From Lewinellaceae bacterium (GTDB lineage Bacteria; Bacteroidota; Bacteroidia; Chitinophagales; Saprospiraceae), in the NCBI GenBank assembly GCA_020636215.1, contig JACJYG010000008.1:482501-546500 (forward strand): a stretch of DNA of 64,000 nt, in the 5' to 3' direction. A program made the translations under genes and the position numbers. Shown one piece after another: positions 37,256 to 45,972 of the stretch (positions are counted from its first letter, which is position 1; the number at the start of each line of letters is the position of its first letter). The notes under the pieces are model-generated. The model did not search any database and was not told the DNA's origin. It was given only the letters and a program-made list of their open reading frames with translations.

Positions 37256-37343
37256 GTGAAAATGGATTGTTTGAGTTCTGGCTTATTGAGCATCTTGAAG
37301 ATTAAGAGTTATCCCTCAACCAACCATTCAGCTATTCAGCCAT

Positions 37344-38708
37344 TCAAATCCCCCCGGCTACCTCCTGTCGTTTATACCCTTTCAAGCCATAGAAGACCAG
37401 ATACGCATATGCGGCGAAGGGTACCAGAAACGAAAATTTAACCCCCAGAGGTGTATCGGCAACCACGCCCTGCAAGATCGGGATGATGGCGCCACCCATG
37501 ATCATCATGACCAAAAGAGAAGAACCGTAGCTGGTGAACTGCTTCAGGCCCGAAATGGCCAGGGTGAAGATATTGGACCACATGATAGAGTTGAACAGGC
37601 CAACGCCCAGCACCGCCCACAGGGCTACCTTGCCGGAACCCAACATGGTGACAGTAAGCAACACCATCGCACAAACGGCGAAGAGGGACATCAGGCTGTT
37701 GGGCTTGGATCTGCCAAATAGGAAAGCCAGGTAGCTGAGTATTAGCATAGTGCCAAAGCCCCATACTACGGAGGTACTCAGTTGGTTAATGGTAATCACG
37801 GCAAAAACCACAGCTATGGCCAGGAGCGGCACGGGCAATAATTTTAGCGCCTTTTGGGTGAAGCTATTTTGTCGGCTCAGGGAGATGGCGCCCAGGAAGC
37901 GGCCCACCATTGCGCCGCCCCAGTAAAAAGCGACGTGGCTGCCGGCGGTCTTATTATCCAGGGCAATAGTCGGATCGGTTCTGAAATATTCAACCAGGAA
38001 ACTACCAATGGCGATCTCTGCACCCACATAACAAAATATGGCGATAGCGCCCAGGTAGAGGTGAGGGTAGCGGCTCAATTGGAAACCTTCTTTTTTCACC
38101 TCTTCGTATTCGATGTTCGGCAGGTGTAAAAACAGAAAAACGACACCGATGATGATCAACGCTATAGCTAGAAAAATATAAGGCCCCTGTACGGTTTTAA
38201 CATCCACGATTTCTGTGTTCTGCAAGATGAGCCAGGCCCCAAAAAGCGGTGCGATAGTGTGCCCTACCGAGTTGACGCCCTGCGCCAGGTTGAGACGGCT
38301 GGCTGCTGTCTCCTCCGGCCCGATTACCGCGACGTAGGGGTTGGCGGCTACCTGGAGTATGGTAATACCGGATGCCAAAATAAAAAGCCCTAAGAGGAAT
38401 ATGCCATATACAGTGAGTTCGGAGGCCGGATAGAAGACGAAACATCCCAGGCCCATGAGCATCAGCCCGATCACAATACCGCGCTTGTACCCTACCTTCC
38501 GGATGATCATACCGGCTGGTATACTCATTATGAAATAGGCCCCGAAAAAGAAAAACTGGATCAACTGGGCCTGCCAGTTCTTCAGGTTGAAGGCCCCTTT
38601 CATGTGGGGGACCAGGATGTCATTCAGGGAGGTCAGCAGGCCCCAGAGGAAGAACAGCACGATCAGGGCAATGAAGGAAAAGCGTTGTGTTTTATGCATG
38701 TTGGCCAA
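37344..38708 (-). CDS. FucP/GluP-type sugar:proton MFS transporter
   Basis: Twelve membrane helices and FucP-type motifs identify a major facilitator sugar importer: FFLWGLLTSLNDILVPHMKGAFNL at helix 1, FFFFGAYFIMSIPAGMIIRKVGYKRG (loop 2-3), AANPYVAVIGPEETAASRLNLAQGVNSVGHTIAPL. These match the L-fucose permease subgroup. The ATG at 38699 is an alternative start three codons in. The substrate is likely a monosaccharide. The neighbour cutC does not explain it. Confidence 0.92.
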   Translation of the reverse strand: MANMHKTQRFSFIALIVLFFLWGLLTSLNDILVPHMKGAFNLKNWQAQLIQFFFFGAYFIMSIPAGMIIRKVGYKRGIVIGLMLMGLGCFVFYPASELTVYGIFLLGLFILASGITILQVAANPYVAVIGPEETAASRLNLAQGVNSVGHTIAPLFGAWLILQNTEIVDVKTVQGPYIFLAIALIIIGVVFLFLHLPNIEYEEVKKEGFQLSRYPHLYLGAIAIFCYVGAEIAIGSFLVEYFRTDPTIALDNKTAGSHVAFYWGGAMVGRFLGAISLSRQNSFTQKALKLLPVPLLAIAVVFAVITINQLSTSVVWGFGTMLILSYLAFLFGRSKPNSLMSLFAVCAMVLLTVTMLGSGKVALWAVLGVGLFNSIMWSNIFTLAISGLKQFTSYGSSLLVMMIMGGAIIPILQGVVADTPLGVKFSFLVPFAAYAYLVFYGLKGYKRQEVAGGI

Positions 38709-38922
38709 TCGTTTGTGGTGTGAAATTCAAAATCTAAACCCGAAAAAAGTAAATCGATGAAGCTTTACTTCGTTTTCGGCTCAATTTTACATTTTATATT
38801 TTACACCTGATTATCGGCGGGCATTTTTTTTGCAGTTTTGATATTCTAAACAGGAGTCATCCCAGATTTTCAATGGCGCCAACCTCGCTTCAAAAGCTAT
38901 TTTCAGCATAAAAACAGAAATA
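38709..38922. other. Intergenic region upstream of the sugar transporter
   Basis: AT-rich spacer that should hold the promoter of the fucP-like gene. No coding or structured element was recognised. Confidence 0.3.
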
Positions 38923-39207
38923 GTGAAAAACATCCCATTCCTGCTCTTCGCCACCTCCATACTAACAAGCTGCAATGCCCCGGCGCCTCCGCCGTAAGTC
39001 ACCATTTCGGAACAAGGGCCGGATCTCGATAAAAGGTTAGTGGAACTGAGCATTGAATTGCCTGAATGGTATAATACTGTTCCCCTGCCGCTCCACTATC
39101 TTTGTCAATCACCGTGACATATTGCGCAAGTGCAGGATATCACTCCATTCGATAGGGCAAGCCAGATAGAGGCCTATTTATTTACCGCCATTTATTGCTA
39201 CCTTTAA
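38923..39207 (+). pseudogene. Decayed small lipoprotein gene
   Basis: From a GTG at 38923 the frame encodes a classic lipoprotein signal, KNIPFLLFATSILTSC followed by NAPAPPP, and then a TAA. In the same frame coding-like sequence goes on (VTISEQGPDLDKRLVELSIE, then a TGA, then HIAQVQDITPFDRASQIEAY) to a final TAA at 39205. Two internal stops in one frame with protein-like text between them point to a gene decaying in place. The GTG start is uncertain. The product is not recognised. Confidence 0.42.
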
Positions 39208-39233
39208 AGCCATCCGCCAGCACCTATTCAGCT

Positions 39234-40586
39234 ATGACACCGAGCGAACCAAAGCAAGAATTAAATCGCACTCTGGGCCCCCTGATGCTCTGGGGCCTGG
39301 GCGTGGGCTATGTCATTTCCGGCATGTACTTTGGCTGGAACCTGGGCCTGGAAAAAGGGGGGACGCTTGGCCTGGCCGTCGCCACGGGTTTCATTATCCT
39401 GATGTACCTCACCTTTACGTTCAGCTATACGGAGCTGGCGTGTGCTATACCCAAAGCGGGCGGCGCCTTTGATTATGCCATCCGGGCCCTGGGGAAAGAC
39501 TGGGGTTTCCTGGGAGGCATGGCGCAGAACATAGAATTTATTTTTGCCCCGCCCGCCATCGCATTTGCCATTGGCGCTTACCTGAACATTTTTATGCCTG
39601 CAGTGCCCATAATCGCCATTGCAGTATTGGCCTACGTGATCTTCACTGCTCTGAACATTTACGGTGTGCAGGCGGCGGCTTCTTTTGAGCTGGCCATTAC
39701 GATTATCGCGGTCATTGGGCTGATCGTTTTTGCGGGGGCTGCCCTTCCTGACTTCCAATGGAAAAACCTGGAACACAATGCCCTGCCCAATGGTTGGACC
39801 GGGGCCTTTGCCGCCTTGCCTTTCGCCATCTGGTTTTTTCTCGCCATCGAGGGCGTGGCCAATGTGGCGGAGGAAACCATCAATCCGCAGCGCAACGTCC
39901 TCATCGGTTTTGGGTCTGCTATCCTGACTCTGGTCGCCTTATGCCTGCTTACTTTTATTGCCTCCATCGGGGTAGGCGGTTGGGAAACCATCGTTTTTCC
40001 GGCCCCCGGCGGCGCTCCATCCGATTCCCCGCTCCCACTGGCGATGGCCCAAACTGTGGGGCAGGGCCACCTACTCTACAAGGCGGTTGCGTTTATCGGC
40101 TTGTTCGGCCTGGTGGCTTCCTTTCACGGCATCATCCTGGCGGCCGGGCGGGCTACTTTCGAATTTGGCCGGGTAGGTTTCGCACCGGCTTTTTTCGGGA
40201 AAGTTCAACCAAAATTTAAAACGCCGGCTAACGCCTTGCTGGCCAATATGGGGATCGGCATCGTCGCCCTGCTGACCGGCAAAACGGCAGAGATCATCAC
40301 CATCGCCTGCTTCGGTGCGCTTACGCTTTACATCATTTCCATGATCTCGCTGTTAGTGCTGCGGAAAAAAGAACCCGGCCTGGAACGGCCCTTCCGGGTA
40401 CCACTCTATCCCTGGTTCCCCATCATTGCGCTGGCCATCGCCGGCATCGCCTTTTTGGCTATTACCGTTTACAACCTCTCTCTGGCATTTATCTATTTTT
40501 CCATACTGGCTGTGGCGTATGTCTGGTTTAAACTGTTTTACAAAGAAAGCCCCCAGGAAGAACTGGCCCTGGAAACCAGTGAGTAA
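39234..40586 (+). CDS. APC-superfamily permease, ethanolamine permease type
   Basis: An amino-acid/polyamine/organocation transporter with 12 helices. The sequence WGLGVGYVISGMYFGWNLGLEKGGTLG, AIPKAGGAFDYAIRALGKDWGFLGG and FLAIEGVANVAEETINPQRNVLIGF resembles the ethanolamine permease (Eat) subgroup. The ATG at 39234 is preferred to a TTG at 39195. Length 450 is normal. It begins a run of five plus-strand genes (GS-like ligase, SDR, aldehyde dehydrogenase, amidotransferase) that looks like an amine-degradation set, so it probably brings in the amine. Ethanolamine is the favourite, but a related amine cannot be excluded. Confidence 0.85.
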   Translation: MTPSEPKQELNRTLGPLMLWGLGVGYVISGMYFGWNLGLEKGGTLGLAVATGFIILMYLTFTFSYTELACAIPKAGGAFDYAIRALGKDWGFLGGMAQNIEFIFAPPAIAFAIGAYLNIFMPAVPIIAIAVLAYVIFTALNIYGVQAAASFELAITIIAVIGLIVFAGAALPDFQWKNLEHNALPNGWTGAFAALPFAIWFFLAIEGVANVAEETINPQRNVLIGFGSAILTLVALCLLTFIASIGVGGWETIVFPAPGGAPSDSPLPLAMAQTVGQGHLLYKAVAFIGLFGLVASFHGIILAAGRATFEFGRVGFAPAFFGKVQPKFKTPANALLANMGIGIVALLTGKTAEIITIACFGALTLYIISMISLLVLRKKEPGLERPFRVPLYPWFPIIALAIAGIAFLAITVYNLSLAFIYFSILAVAYVWFKLFYKESPQEELALETSE

Positions 40587-40625
40587 GCCTGGCCATCTAT
40601 CCTTCAATAAACCCAACCATTCTCT

Positions 40626-42002
40626 ATGGAACTCAAAGGATTATTGACCCTTGAACAATTGAAAAACAAGGTAGCCAGCGAAGCGATCGAGACTGTCGTC
40701 GTGGCCTTTACCGACCACTACGGCCGCCTGGTAGGCAAGCGCTTCGACGCGGAGTTTTTTATAGACCAAGCTGTCCAAAACGGCACCCATGGTTGTGACT
40801 ACCTCCTGACCACCGATATGGAAATGGAGCCCGTGCCCGGCTATCAGTTCGCCAACTGGGAACTCGGCTATGGCGATTTCCATCTTGTACCCGACCTTTC
40901 TACCCTCCGCATCGCCAGCTGGCTAGACCGCACCGCACTAGTACTCTGCGATGTGCAGAACGATAAAAACCACGAGCTCACCGCGGAAGCCCCGCGTTCT
41001 ATTCTGCACCGGCAACTGGCACAAGCCAAGGAGCTGGGCTATCATTGCTTTGCTGCTTCCGAATTGGAATACTATTTATTCGAAAACAGCTATCGGCAGG
41101 CCTTCGAGCAGCACTATCAAGGCCTGAAACCTAGCGGTTGGTATCTCGAAGATTACCACATCCTGCAGGGCACCCGGATAGAACCTTTCACCGCCGCGGC
41201 CCGGCGCCACCTGAAAAATTCCGGAGTGCCGGTAGAGAATTCCAAAGGCGAATGGGGGTTGGGGCAACACGAGTTGAACGTCCGCTACGCCGAAGCGCTG
41301 GAGATGGCCGACCGGCATGTAGTGTTCAAACAATGCCTGAAAGAGATCGCTGACGCCATGGGCCTATCGGTTACCTTCATGGCCAAATTCGATTCGGAGC
41401 GGGCGGGTTCGAGCTGCCACATCCACATGAGTTTGTGGAAAGACGGCGAGAATGCCTTTGCCGGGAAGCAAAAGCTGGGGCCTGTGGAAGGCTCTGAAGT
41501 TTTCCGGTGGTTCCTTGGAGGGTGGATCACCCATGCCCCTGAGGTAATGCCTTTTTACGCTCCTACTGTCAACGCATACAAGCGCTACGTAGATGCCTCC
41601 TGGGCCCCTACGCGGCTGGCTTGGAGCTACGACAACCGCACCGCCGGTTTCCGGGTGGTGGGCCATGGCAACAGCCTGCGCATCGAATGCCGTATCCCCG
41701 GGGCGGATTGTAACCCTTACCTCGCTTTCGCCGCCTCCCTGGTCTCCGGCTTAGATGGCATTCGTAACAAAATTGAACCCCCGGAATGTTTTACCGGCGA
41801 TGTTTATGCTGCCGGGCATCTGCCCCGGGTGCCCTATACCCTCGGCGAGGCCGTTGACAAATTTGAAAACAGCGCCTTTGCCAAAGCGGCATTCGGCGAA
41901 GCAGTGGTTAATCATTATACCCATTTTTACCGCACAGAAATGCAGGCCTACAACCGGGCGGTTACGGATTGGGAAAGAAAACGATACTTTGAACGGATAT
42001 AG
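40626..42002 (+). CDS. Glutamine-synthetase-like gamma-glutamylamide ligase
   Basis: A GS I-fold ligase that would attach glutamate to an amine using ATP. Catalytic motifs are clear: ASELEYYLF (metal Glu), GLGQHELNV, SSCHIHMSLW (ATP/metal His), and RIECRIPGADCNPYLAFAA (Arg and Glu of the glutamate site). Relative to housekeeping GlnA it lacks the adenylylation-loop Tyr region and has the PuuA/GlnA4/IpuC type opening (LVVAFTDHYGRLVGKRF-like VVVAFTDHYGRLVGKRFD). Length 458 fits that subfamily. It lies 39 bases after the permease gene and precedes an SDR and an ALDH gene. The likely substrate is ethanolamine or a similar mono-amine. The subfamily call is inference from context. Confidence 0.85.
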   Translation: MELKGLLTLEQLKNKVASEAIETVVVAFTDHYGRLVGKRFDAEFFIDQAVQNGTHGCDYLLTTDMEMEPVPGYQFANWELGYGDFHLVPDLSTLRIASWLDRTALVLCDVQNDKNHELTAEAPRSILHRQLAQAKELGYHCFAASELEYYLFENSYRQAFEQHYQGLKPSGWYLEDYHILQGTRIEPFTAAARRHLKNSGVPVENSKGEWGLGQHELNVRYAEALEMADRHVVFKQCLKEIADAMGLSVTFMAKFDSERAGSSCHIHMSLWKDGENAFAGKQKLGPVEGSEVFRWFLGGWITHAPEVMPFYAPTVNAYKRYVDASWAPTRLAWSYDNRTAGFRVVGHGNSLRIECRIPGADCNPYLAFAASLVSGLDGIRNKIEPPECFTGDVYAAGHLPRVPYTLGEAVDKFENSAFAKAAFGEAVVNHYTHFYRTEMQAYNRAVTDWERKRYFERI

Positions 42003-42079
42003 AAGGTAGTCACCGGGCTTAGTCACTGGCTGACTTTGCCTGGCTTCATTTTCATCATCATCATCAACTCAATCAACAA

Positions 42080-42853
42080 ATGCGCTTAAAAGACAAAGTC
42101 GCCCTCATCACCGGCGCCAGCAGCGGCATCGGCCGCGAGACGGCGCTACTATTTGCCCGGGAAGGCGCCCGGGTGGTAGCCGCAGATGTCAATGACGAAG
42201 AAGGGCGGGAAACCGTAGCTCTGATCGAAAAAGAAGGGGGCGCGGCGGCCTACGTGCACGCCGATGTATCCAAAGCTGCCGATTGCAAAGCCATGGTGGC
42301 CTTTGCCGAAACAACCTACGGCAAACTCCACATCCTGTTCAACAATGCCGGTATTATGCACAACGACGACGGTGACGCCGTTTCCACGGAAGAAGCCATC
42401 TGGGACCTGACGATGAATATCAACGTAAAAGGGGTGTTCTTCGGCTGCAAGTACGGCATCCCGGCTATCCGCCGCGCCGGGGGTGGGTCTGTTATCAACA
42501 CCGCCTCTTTTGTGGCCATATTGGGCGCCGCTACGCCACAGATCGCCTACACGGCCAGCAAGGGCGCAGTGTTGTCAATGAGCCGTGAACTGGCCATCAT
42601 TCACGCTCGCGAGAACATCCGCGTGAACGCGCTCTGCCCGGGGCCACTACGTACGGAATTGCTCATGAAATTTCTGAACACGGAGGAGAAAAAGCAACGC
42701 CGCCTGGTGCACATCCCCATGGGGCGCTTCGGCGAAGCCCGGGAAATGGCATCTGCTGCCTTGTACCTGGCGTCAGATGAATCTTCCTACGTCACCGGCA
42801 CTGAATTTATGGTGGATGGGGGCATCACAGCCGCTTATGTGACGCCGGAATAA
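42080..42853 (+). CDS. Short-chain dehydrogenase/reductase
   Basis: A classical SDR with TGASSGIG (nucleotide binding), NNAG, Ser in VINTASFVA and the catalytic Tyr-x3-Lys in YTASKGA. The acidic end of strand two, VVAADVN, favours NAD over NADP. Length 257 is typical. It is placed between the ligase and the aldehyde dehydrogenase, where it could oxidise the alcohol of a gamma-glutamyl-ethanolamide-type intermediate to the aldehyde. It is 77 bases after the ligase gene. The substrate is inferred from position only. Confidence 0.92.
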   Translation: MRLKDKVALITGASSGIGRETALLFAREGARVVAADVNDEEGRETVALIEKEGGAAAYVHADVSKAADCKAMVAFAETTYGKLHILFNNAGIMHNDDGDAVSTEEAIWDLTMNINVKGVFFGCKYGIPAIRRAGGGSVINTASFVAILGAATPQIAYTASKGAVLSMSRELAIIHARENIRVNALCPGPLRTELLMKFLNTEEKKQRRLVHIPMGRFGEAREMASAALYLASDESSYVTGTEFMVDGGITAAYVTPE

Positions 42854-43014
42854 CAAATGGAAGTGTTCAAGTATTTGTGTGTTCGTGTCCCGTCCCAAGG
42901 GGCCGGGTAAAGTTTGTGTGTTCGGGGAGGTTGGCAAAAGCAAAGCTCCTTTGATGGCCGTTTGCGAAGATTGGCCACACCTGATTAAATACTCCTAGCA
43001 AAGTTTTTATCACC

Positions 43015-44409
43015 ATGAAGGATATTTTCCAAGTCATTAGCCCGGTGGATGGCTCCGTATATGTGGAGCGGCCGTTGGCCTCTGCATCCGAGATGGAGCA
43101 GGCACTCGCCCGGGCGGCAAAAGCCCGGCGAAGCTGGAAAGCTACTTCGGTAGCCGAAAGGGCGGACTTTTGCCGCCGCGCTGTTCAGTATTTTCTGGGC
43201 CATACGGCGGAAATCGCCGAAGAGTTGAGCTGGCAGATGGGCCGGCCCATCCGCTACACGCCCTTTGAGATCGACCGGGGATTTCGGGAGCGGGCGTTTT
43301 ATATGATCGATATTGCCGAAAAGGCTCTGGCGGATATTCCCACAGACCCCTTGCCCGGTTTCCGGCGCTTCATCCGCCGGGAGCCGCTGGGCACGGTGCT
43401 GGTGCTGGCGCCCTGGAATTACCCCTACCTCACCTCGGTCAACGCCGTCATCCCGGCTATCATGGCGGGCAATACGGTGATCCTGAAGCATGCCCATCAG
43501 ACGCCTTTGTGCGCCGAGCGCTACGCAGCAGCTTTTGAATTCGCCGGACTGCCGGAGGGCGTATTTCAGTACCTGCACCTGTCGCACGAGCAGGTAAGCG
43601 GCATCATCGGCGACGCCCGCATTGCGCATGTGGCCTTTACCGGTTCCGTTGGCGGGGGGCAGGCCATACAGCAGGCCGTTAGCCGGCGATTTCTGGCGGC
43701 GGGGCTGGAATTGGGGGGAAAAGACCCCGCCTACGTCCGCCCTGACGCCAATCTGGAATACGCCATCGAAAACCTGGTGGACGGCGCCTTTTTCAACTCC
43801 GGCCAATCCTGCTGCGGCATCGAGCGCATTTATGTGCACGAAAGCCTTTTCAAGCCTTTTGTGGACGGCTTTGTGGAATTGACAAAGCAGTACATTCTGG
43901 GCAATCCCTTCCTGAAGGAAACGACCCTGGGCCCTATGGTTCGGGCTTCGGCGGCCGCCTTTGCCCAGGCGCAGATACAGGAAGCCCTGCAGAAAGGCGC
44001 CAAAGCACTCATCGATCCGGCGCTTTTCCCGGCGCATCGGGAAGGCACGCCCTATATGGCGCCGCAGGTGCTGATCGATGTGAACCATTCCATGCAGGTA
44101 ATGGTGGAAGAAAGCTTCGCCCCAGTGGTGGGCATCATGTCCGTAAAAGACGACGCCGAGGCCATCCGCCTGATGAACGACAGCCCCTATGGCCTGACCG
44201 CTTCGGTCTGGTCAAGCGAAATAGAAGAAGCCATCCGCATCGGTGATCAGCTCGAAACCGGCACCTGCTACCTCAACCGCTGCGACTACCTCGACCCGGC
44301 CCTGGCCTGGACGGGCGTGAAGGATTCCGGCCGCGGCTGTACGCTTTCGGTGCTGGGCTATGAAGCGCTGACGCGGCCCAAGTCGTTTCATTTGAAGACA
44401 GTGGAATGA
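43015..44409 (+). CDS. NAD(P)-dependent aldehyde dehydrogenase
   Basis: An ALDH-superfamily enzyme with all hallmarks: APWNYPYLTSVNAVIPAIMAGNTVILKHA (cofactor loop), the general base Glu in LELGGKDPAYV, and the catalytic Cys266 in FNSGQSCCGIER. Length 464 is normal. In the proposed pathway it would convert a gamma-glutamyl-aminoaldehyde to the acid. A 161-base spacer separates it from the SDR gene, larger than the other gaps, so a separate promoter is possible. Confidence 0.92.
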   Translation: MKDIFQVISPVDGSVYVERPLASASEMEQALARAAKARRSWKATSVAERADFCRRAVQYFLGHTAEIAEELSWQMGRPIRYTPFEIDRGFRERAFYMIDIAEKALADIPTDPLPGFRRFIRREPLGTVLVLAPWNYPYLTSVNAVIPAIMAGNTVILKHAHQTPLCAERYAAAFEFAGLPEGVFQYLHLSHEQVSGIIGDARIAHVAFTGSVGGGQAIQQAVSRRFLAAGLELGGKDPAYVRPDANLEYAIENLVDGAFFNSGQSCCGIERIYVHESLFKPFVDGFVELTKQYILGNPFLKETTLGPMVRASAAAFAQAQIQEALQKGAKALIDPALFPAHREGTPYMAPQVLIDVNHSMQVMVEESFAPVVGIMSVKDDAEAIRLMNDSPYGLTASVWSSEIEEAIRIGDQLETGTCYLNRCDYLDPALAWTGVKDSGRGCTLSVLGYEALTRPKSFHLKTVE

Positions 44410-44878
44410 ATAACCCTCAAAACATATGGTATCTCCGATTTTCGTGTGGCCCTTATGCTCAAGTGAGATGCTCATCCCGTCCGTACGGGCGGGATTGATA
44501 CTGCGCCCTGCATGGGCGTTTGATACTTAGAGCTTGTTCAAATTTCATCCTTCGGGCTGAAAACGTCCCTTTTTTGCTTATACTGCGTTGTCGAAATGGT
44601 CACGTACCTAAGGGTATGCTCCCATTTCGACGCCTTGTCTAAGCAAAAAATGAATAATTTTCATCTCCAAAAACGAAATTTGAACAAGCTCTAAGTCGAT
44701 GCTATTGATAGGAGCACTCATCCATAGTATCAAACGGCCTTCCCGGAAGGGTCACTTCGGGAAAGGGCCGAAGCATCCTTTTAGCCCGTGCGCGGGCTAA
44801 AAAGAGCATCCTTGCCTGCCATAGGCAGGAATAGTATCGCTAAAAATTAATGATTTCTGTTTTGAACACTATTACCTC
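44410..44878. repeat. Intergenic array of palindromes between the ALDH and amidotransferase genes
   Basis: This 469-base gap contains no gene but a dense series of inverted repeats. In order: CCCGTCCGTACGGGCGGG near 44477, GCGCCCTGCATGGGCG, a 172-bp MITE-like element, GGCCTTCCCGGAAGGG, TTTTAGCCCG-TGCG-CGGGCTAAAA (44779-44803), and GCCTGCC-ATA-GGCAGG with GCAGGAATAGTATCGCT. GTTTGATACT before the MITE (44518-44527) faces AGTATCAAAC after it (44728-44737). The arrangement looks like nested insertions of small repeats. Confidence 0.7.
44525..44696. mobile_element. MITE-like 172-bp element with 21-bp perfect inverted ends
   Basis: The left end ACTTAGAGCTTGTTCAAATT(T) and the right end match as exact inverted repeats of 21 bases (44525-44545 and 44676-44696). 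An inner imperfect hairpin follows: GCTTATACTGCGTTGTCGAAATGG-like left arm and a right arm ending in GTCTAAGCAAAAAA, so the whole element can fold back on itself. It encodes nothing. No clear target-site duplication is seen. The ends suggest mobilisation in trans by a transposase encoded elsewhere. Confidence 0.75.
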
Positions 44879-45721
44879 ATGAAGATAGGCCTTCTCGAAT
44901 GCGACCACGTCGCCCCTCCATTCCGCCACATCGCCGGCGACTACCGGGATATGTTTGCCGCCATCTTGCCGGGCCTGCAGCTCAAGCCATACGACGTCTG
45001 CAACGGTGAATTCCCCGAAAACGTGGAGGCCTGCGACGGCTACCTCTGCACCGGCTCCAAATATTCGGTGTACGACGATATCGACTGGATACATCGGCTA
45101 AAGGTTTTTTTCCACGAACTATACGCGGCAAAAAAGCCTTTCGTTGGGGTCTGCTTCGGCCATCAGATGATGGCGGAGGCGCTGGGCGGAAAGGTGGCCA
45201 AAGCGCCGGTGGGCTGGTGCGTGGGCGTACATGAATTTGCCGTTCTGGAAACAGCAGAATGGATGCGTCCCAAGAACCCCAATTCCCTTGGGGCTGAAGG
45301 TGCATCTCGGGATGCCTCGGCGTCCTGGCGGAAAAGTGGGAAGCCGGAAATGGGAAATCGGAAGGAGTTACCTGGGATCCCTGTTTCCGCCTTCCGCCTT
45401 CCGCCTTCCGATTTTAACCCTAAGAAGCTCCCTAGCCTAAAGCTGCTGATGTCCTGCCAGGACCAGGTGCAAAGCCTCCCGCCCGACAGCCGGGTGCTGG
45501 CCAGCGCGGCCGACTGCCCGGTGGGTATATTCTCGGTAGGGGACAGCATGCTGGGCCTACAGGCGCATCCGGAATTCCCCAAAGCGTATATGGAAGCGCT
45601 GATCCGGGACCGGGTGCAGCGGATCGGGGAGGAGAAGGCGATGAAAGGGATCGAAAGCCTGGGGCAGGCCACGGATGAACGGGTGGTGGCGGAGTGGATG
45701 GTGGGGTTTTTAGGGCAGTGA
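44879..45721 (+). CDS. Class I glutamine amidotransferase / gamma-glutamyl hydrolase-like protein
   Basis: A GMP-synthase-type GATase1 domain with the triad Cys92 (GVCFGHQMM), His230 and Glu232 (LGLQAHPEFP). It would hydrolyse a gamma-glutamyl amide. With the preceding permease, ligase, SDR and ALDH genes, it fits the last step, releasing glutamate, much as PuuD does for gamma-glutamyl-GABA. Residues about 130-182 are a low-complexity, Pro/Ser-rich insertion (NPNSLGAEGASRDASAS and following) that is not part of the family fold. In DNA it consists of a CGGAAG-type repeat arranged as an inverted pair, so a micro-repeat seems to have entered the gene in frame. A partial copy of the last 31 codons is found 7.65 kb downstream. 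Confidence 0.85.
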   Translation: MKIGLLECDHVAPPFRHIAGDYRDMFAAILPGLQLKPYDVCNGEFPENVEACDGYLCTGSKYSVYDDIDWIHRLKVFFHELYAAKKPFVGVCFGHQMMAEALGGKVAKAPVGWCVGVHEFAVLETAEWMRPKNPNSLGAEGASRDASASWRKSGKPEMGNRKELPGIPVSAFRLPPSDFNPKKLPSLKLLMSCQDQVQSLPPDSRVLASAADCPVGIFSVGDSMLGLQAHPEFPKAYMEALIRDRVQRIGEEKAMKGIESLGQATDERVVAEWMVGFLGQ

Positions 45722-45780
45722 AAATATTTAGTAAAGTACTATATTGAGGATATTAACACAATAGGGTCTAGGTGGAAGGG
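45625..45780. repeat. Direct repeat copy 1 (end of the amidotransferase gene and downstream)
   Basis: This segment, which spans the last 32 codons of the amidotransferase gene and 59 bases after it, recurs in diverged form at 53372-53540. Both copies contain GGTGGTGGCGGAGTGGATGG followed by the same TTTTTAGGGC.GTGAAAATATTT and AAGTACTATATTGAGGAT. Together they frame the AT-rich cytolysin island. Confidence 0.85.
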
Positions 45781-45972
45781 ATTTGGTTAGTCGCCGTAGG
45801 TTAGAGGTTGTTCATTAAAGTGTGTCACAGCACCCTTGATCCCTTGATTTTCAAGGTAATTTTAACGTGACACGAGCGCAGCGACTGATGAAATAAACCC
45901 GTCCACTTTAAATGTAAACATTAAAACTTATACATGCTTTTAGAAATCAATAGCTATCGGGGGACATTATTT
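45781..45972. other. Left border region of the AT-rich island
   Basis: Base composition falls from here. GTGTCAC and GTGACAC (about 45822 and 45879) form an inverted pair with CCTTGAT/TTTCAAGG motifs between them. Promoters of the kinase gene should lie here. An ATG at 45934 in the frame of the kinase is possible. Confidence 0.3.

Noticed and set aside
38811..39053. 80-residue minus-strand gene
   Set aside because: It overlaps the lipoprotein-signal pseudogene on the other strand, and the pseudogene has the better protein character.
42985..44088. 367-residue minus-strand frame opposite the aldehyde dehydrogenase
   Set aside because: It mirrors an ALDH with intact catalytic motifs and shows no domain of its own.
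44525..44696. Insertion sequence
   Set aside because: The element is only 172 bp and encodes no transposase, so it can at most be a non-autonomous element.
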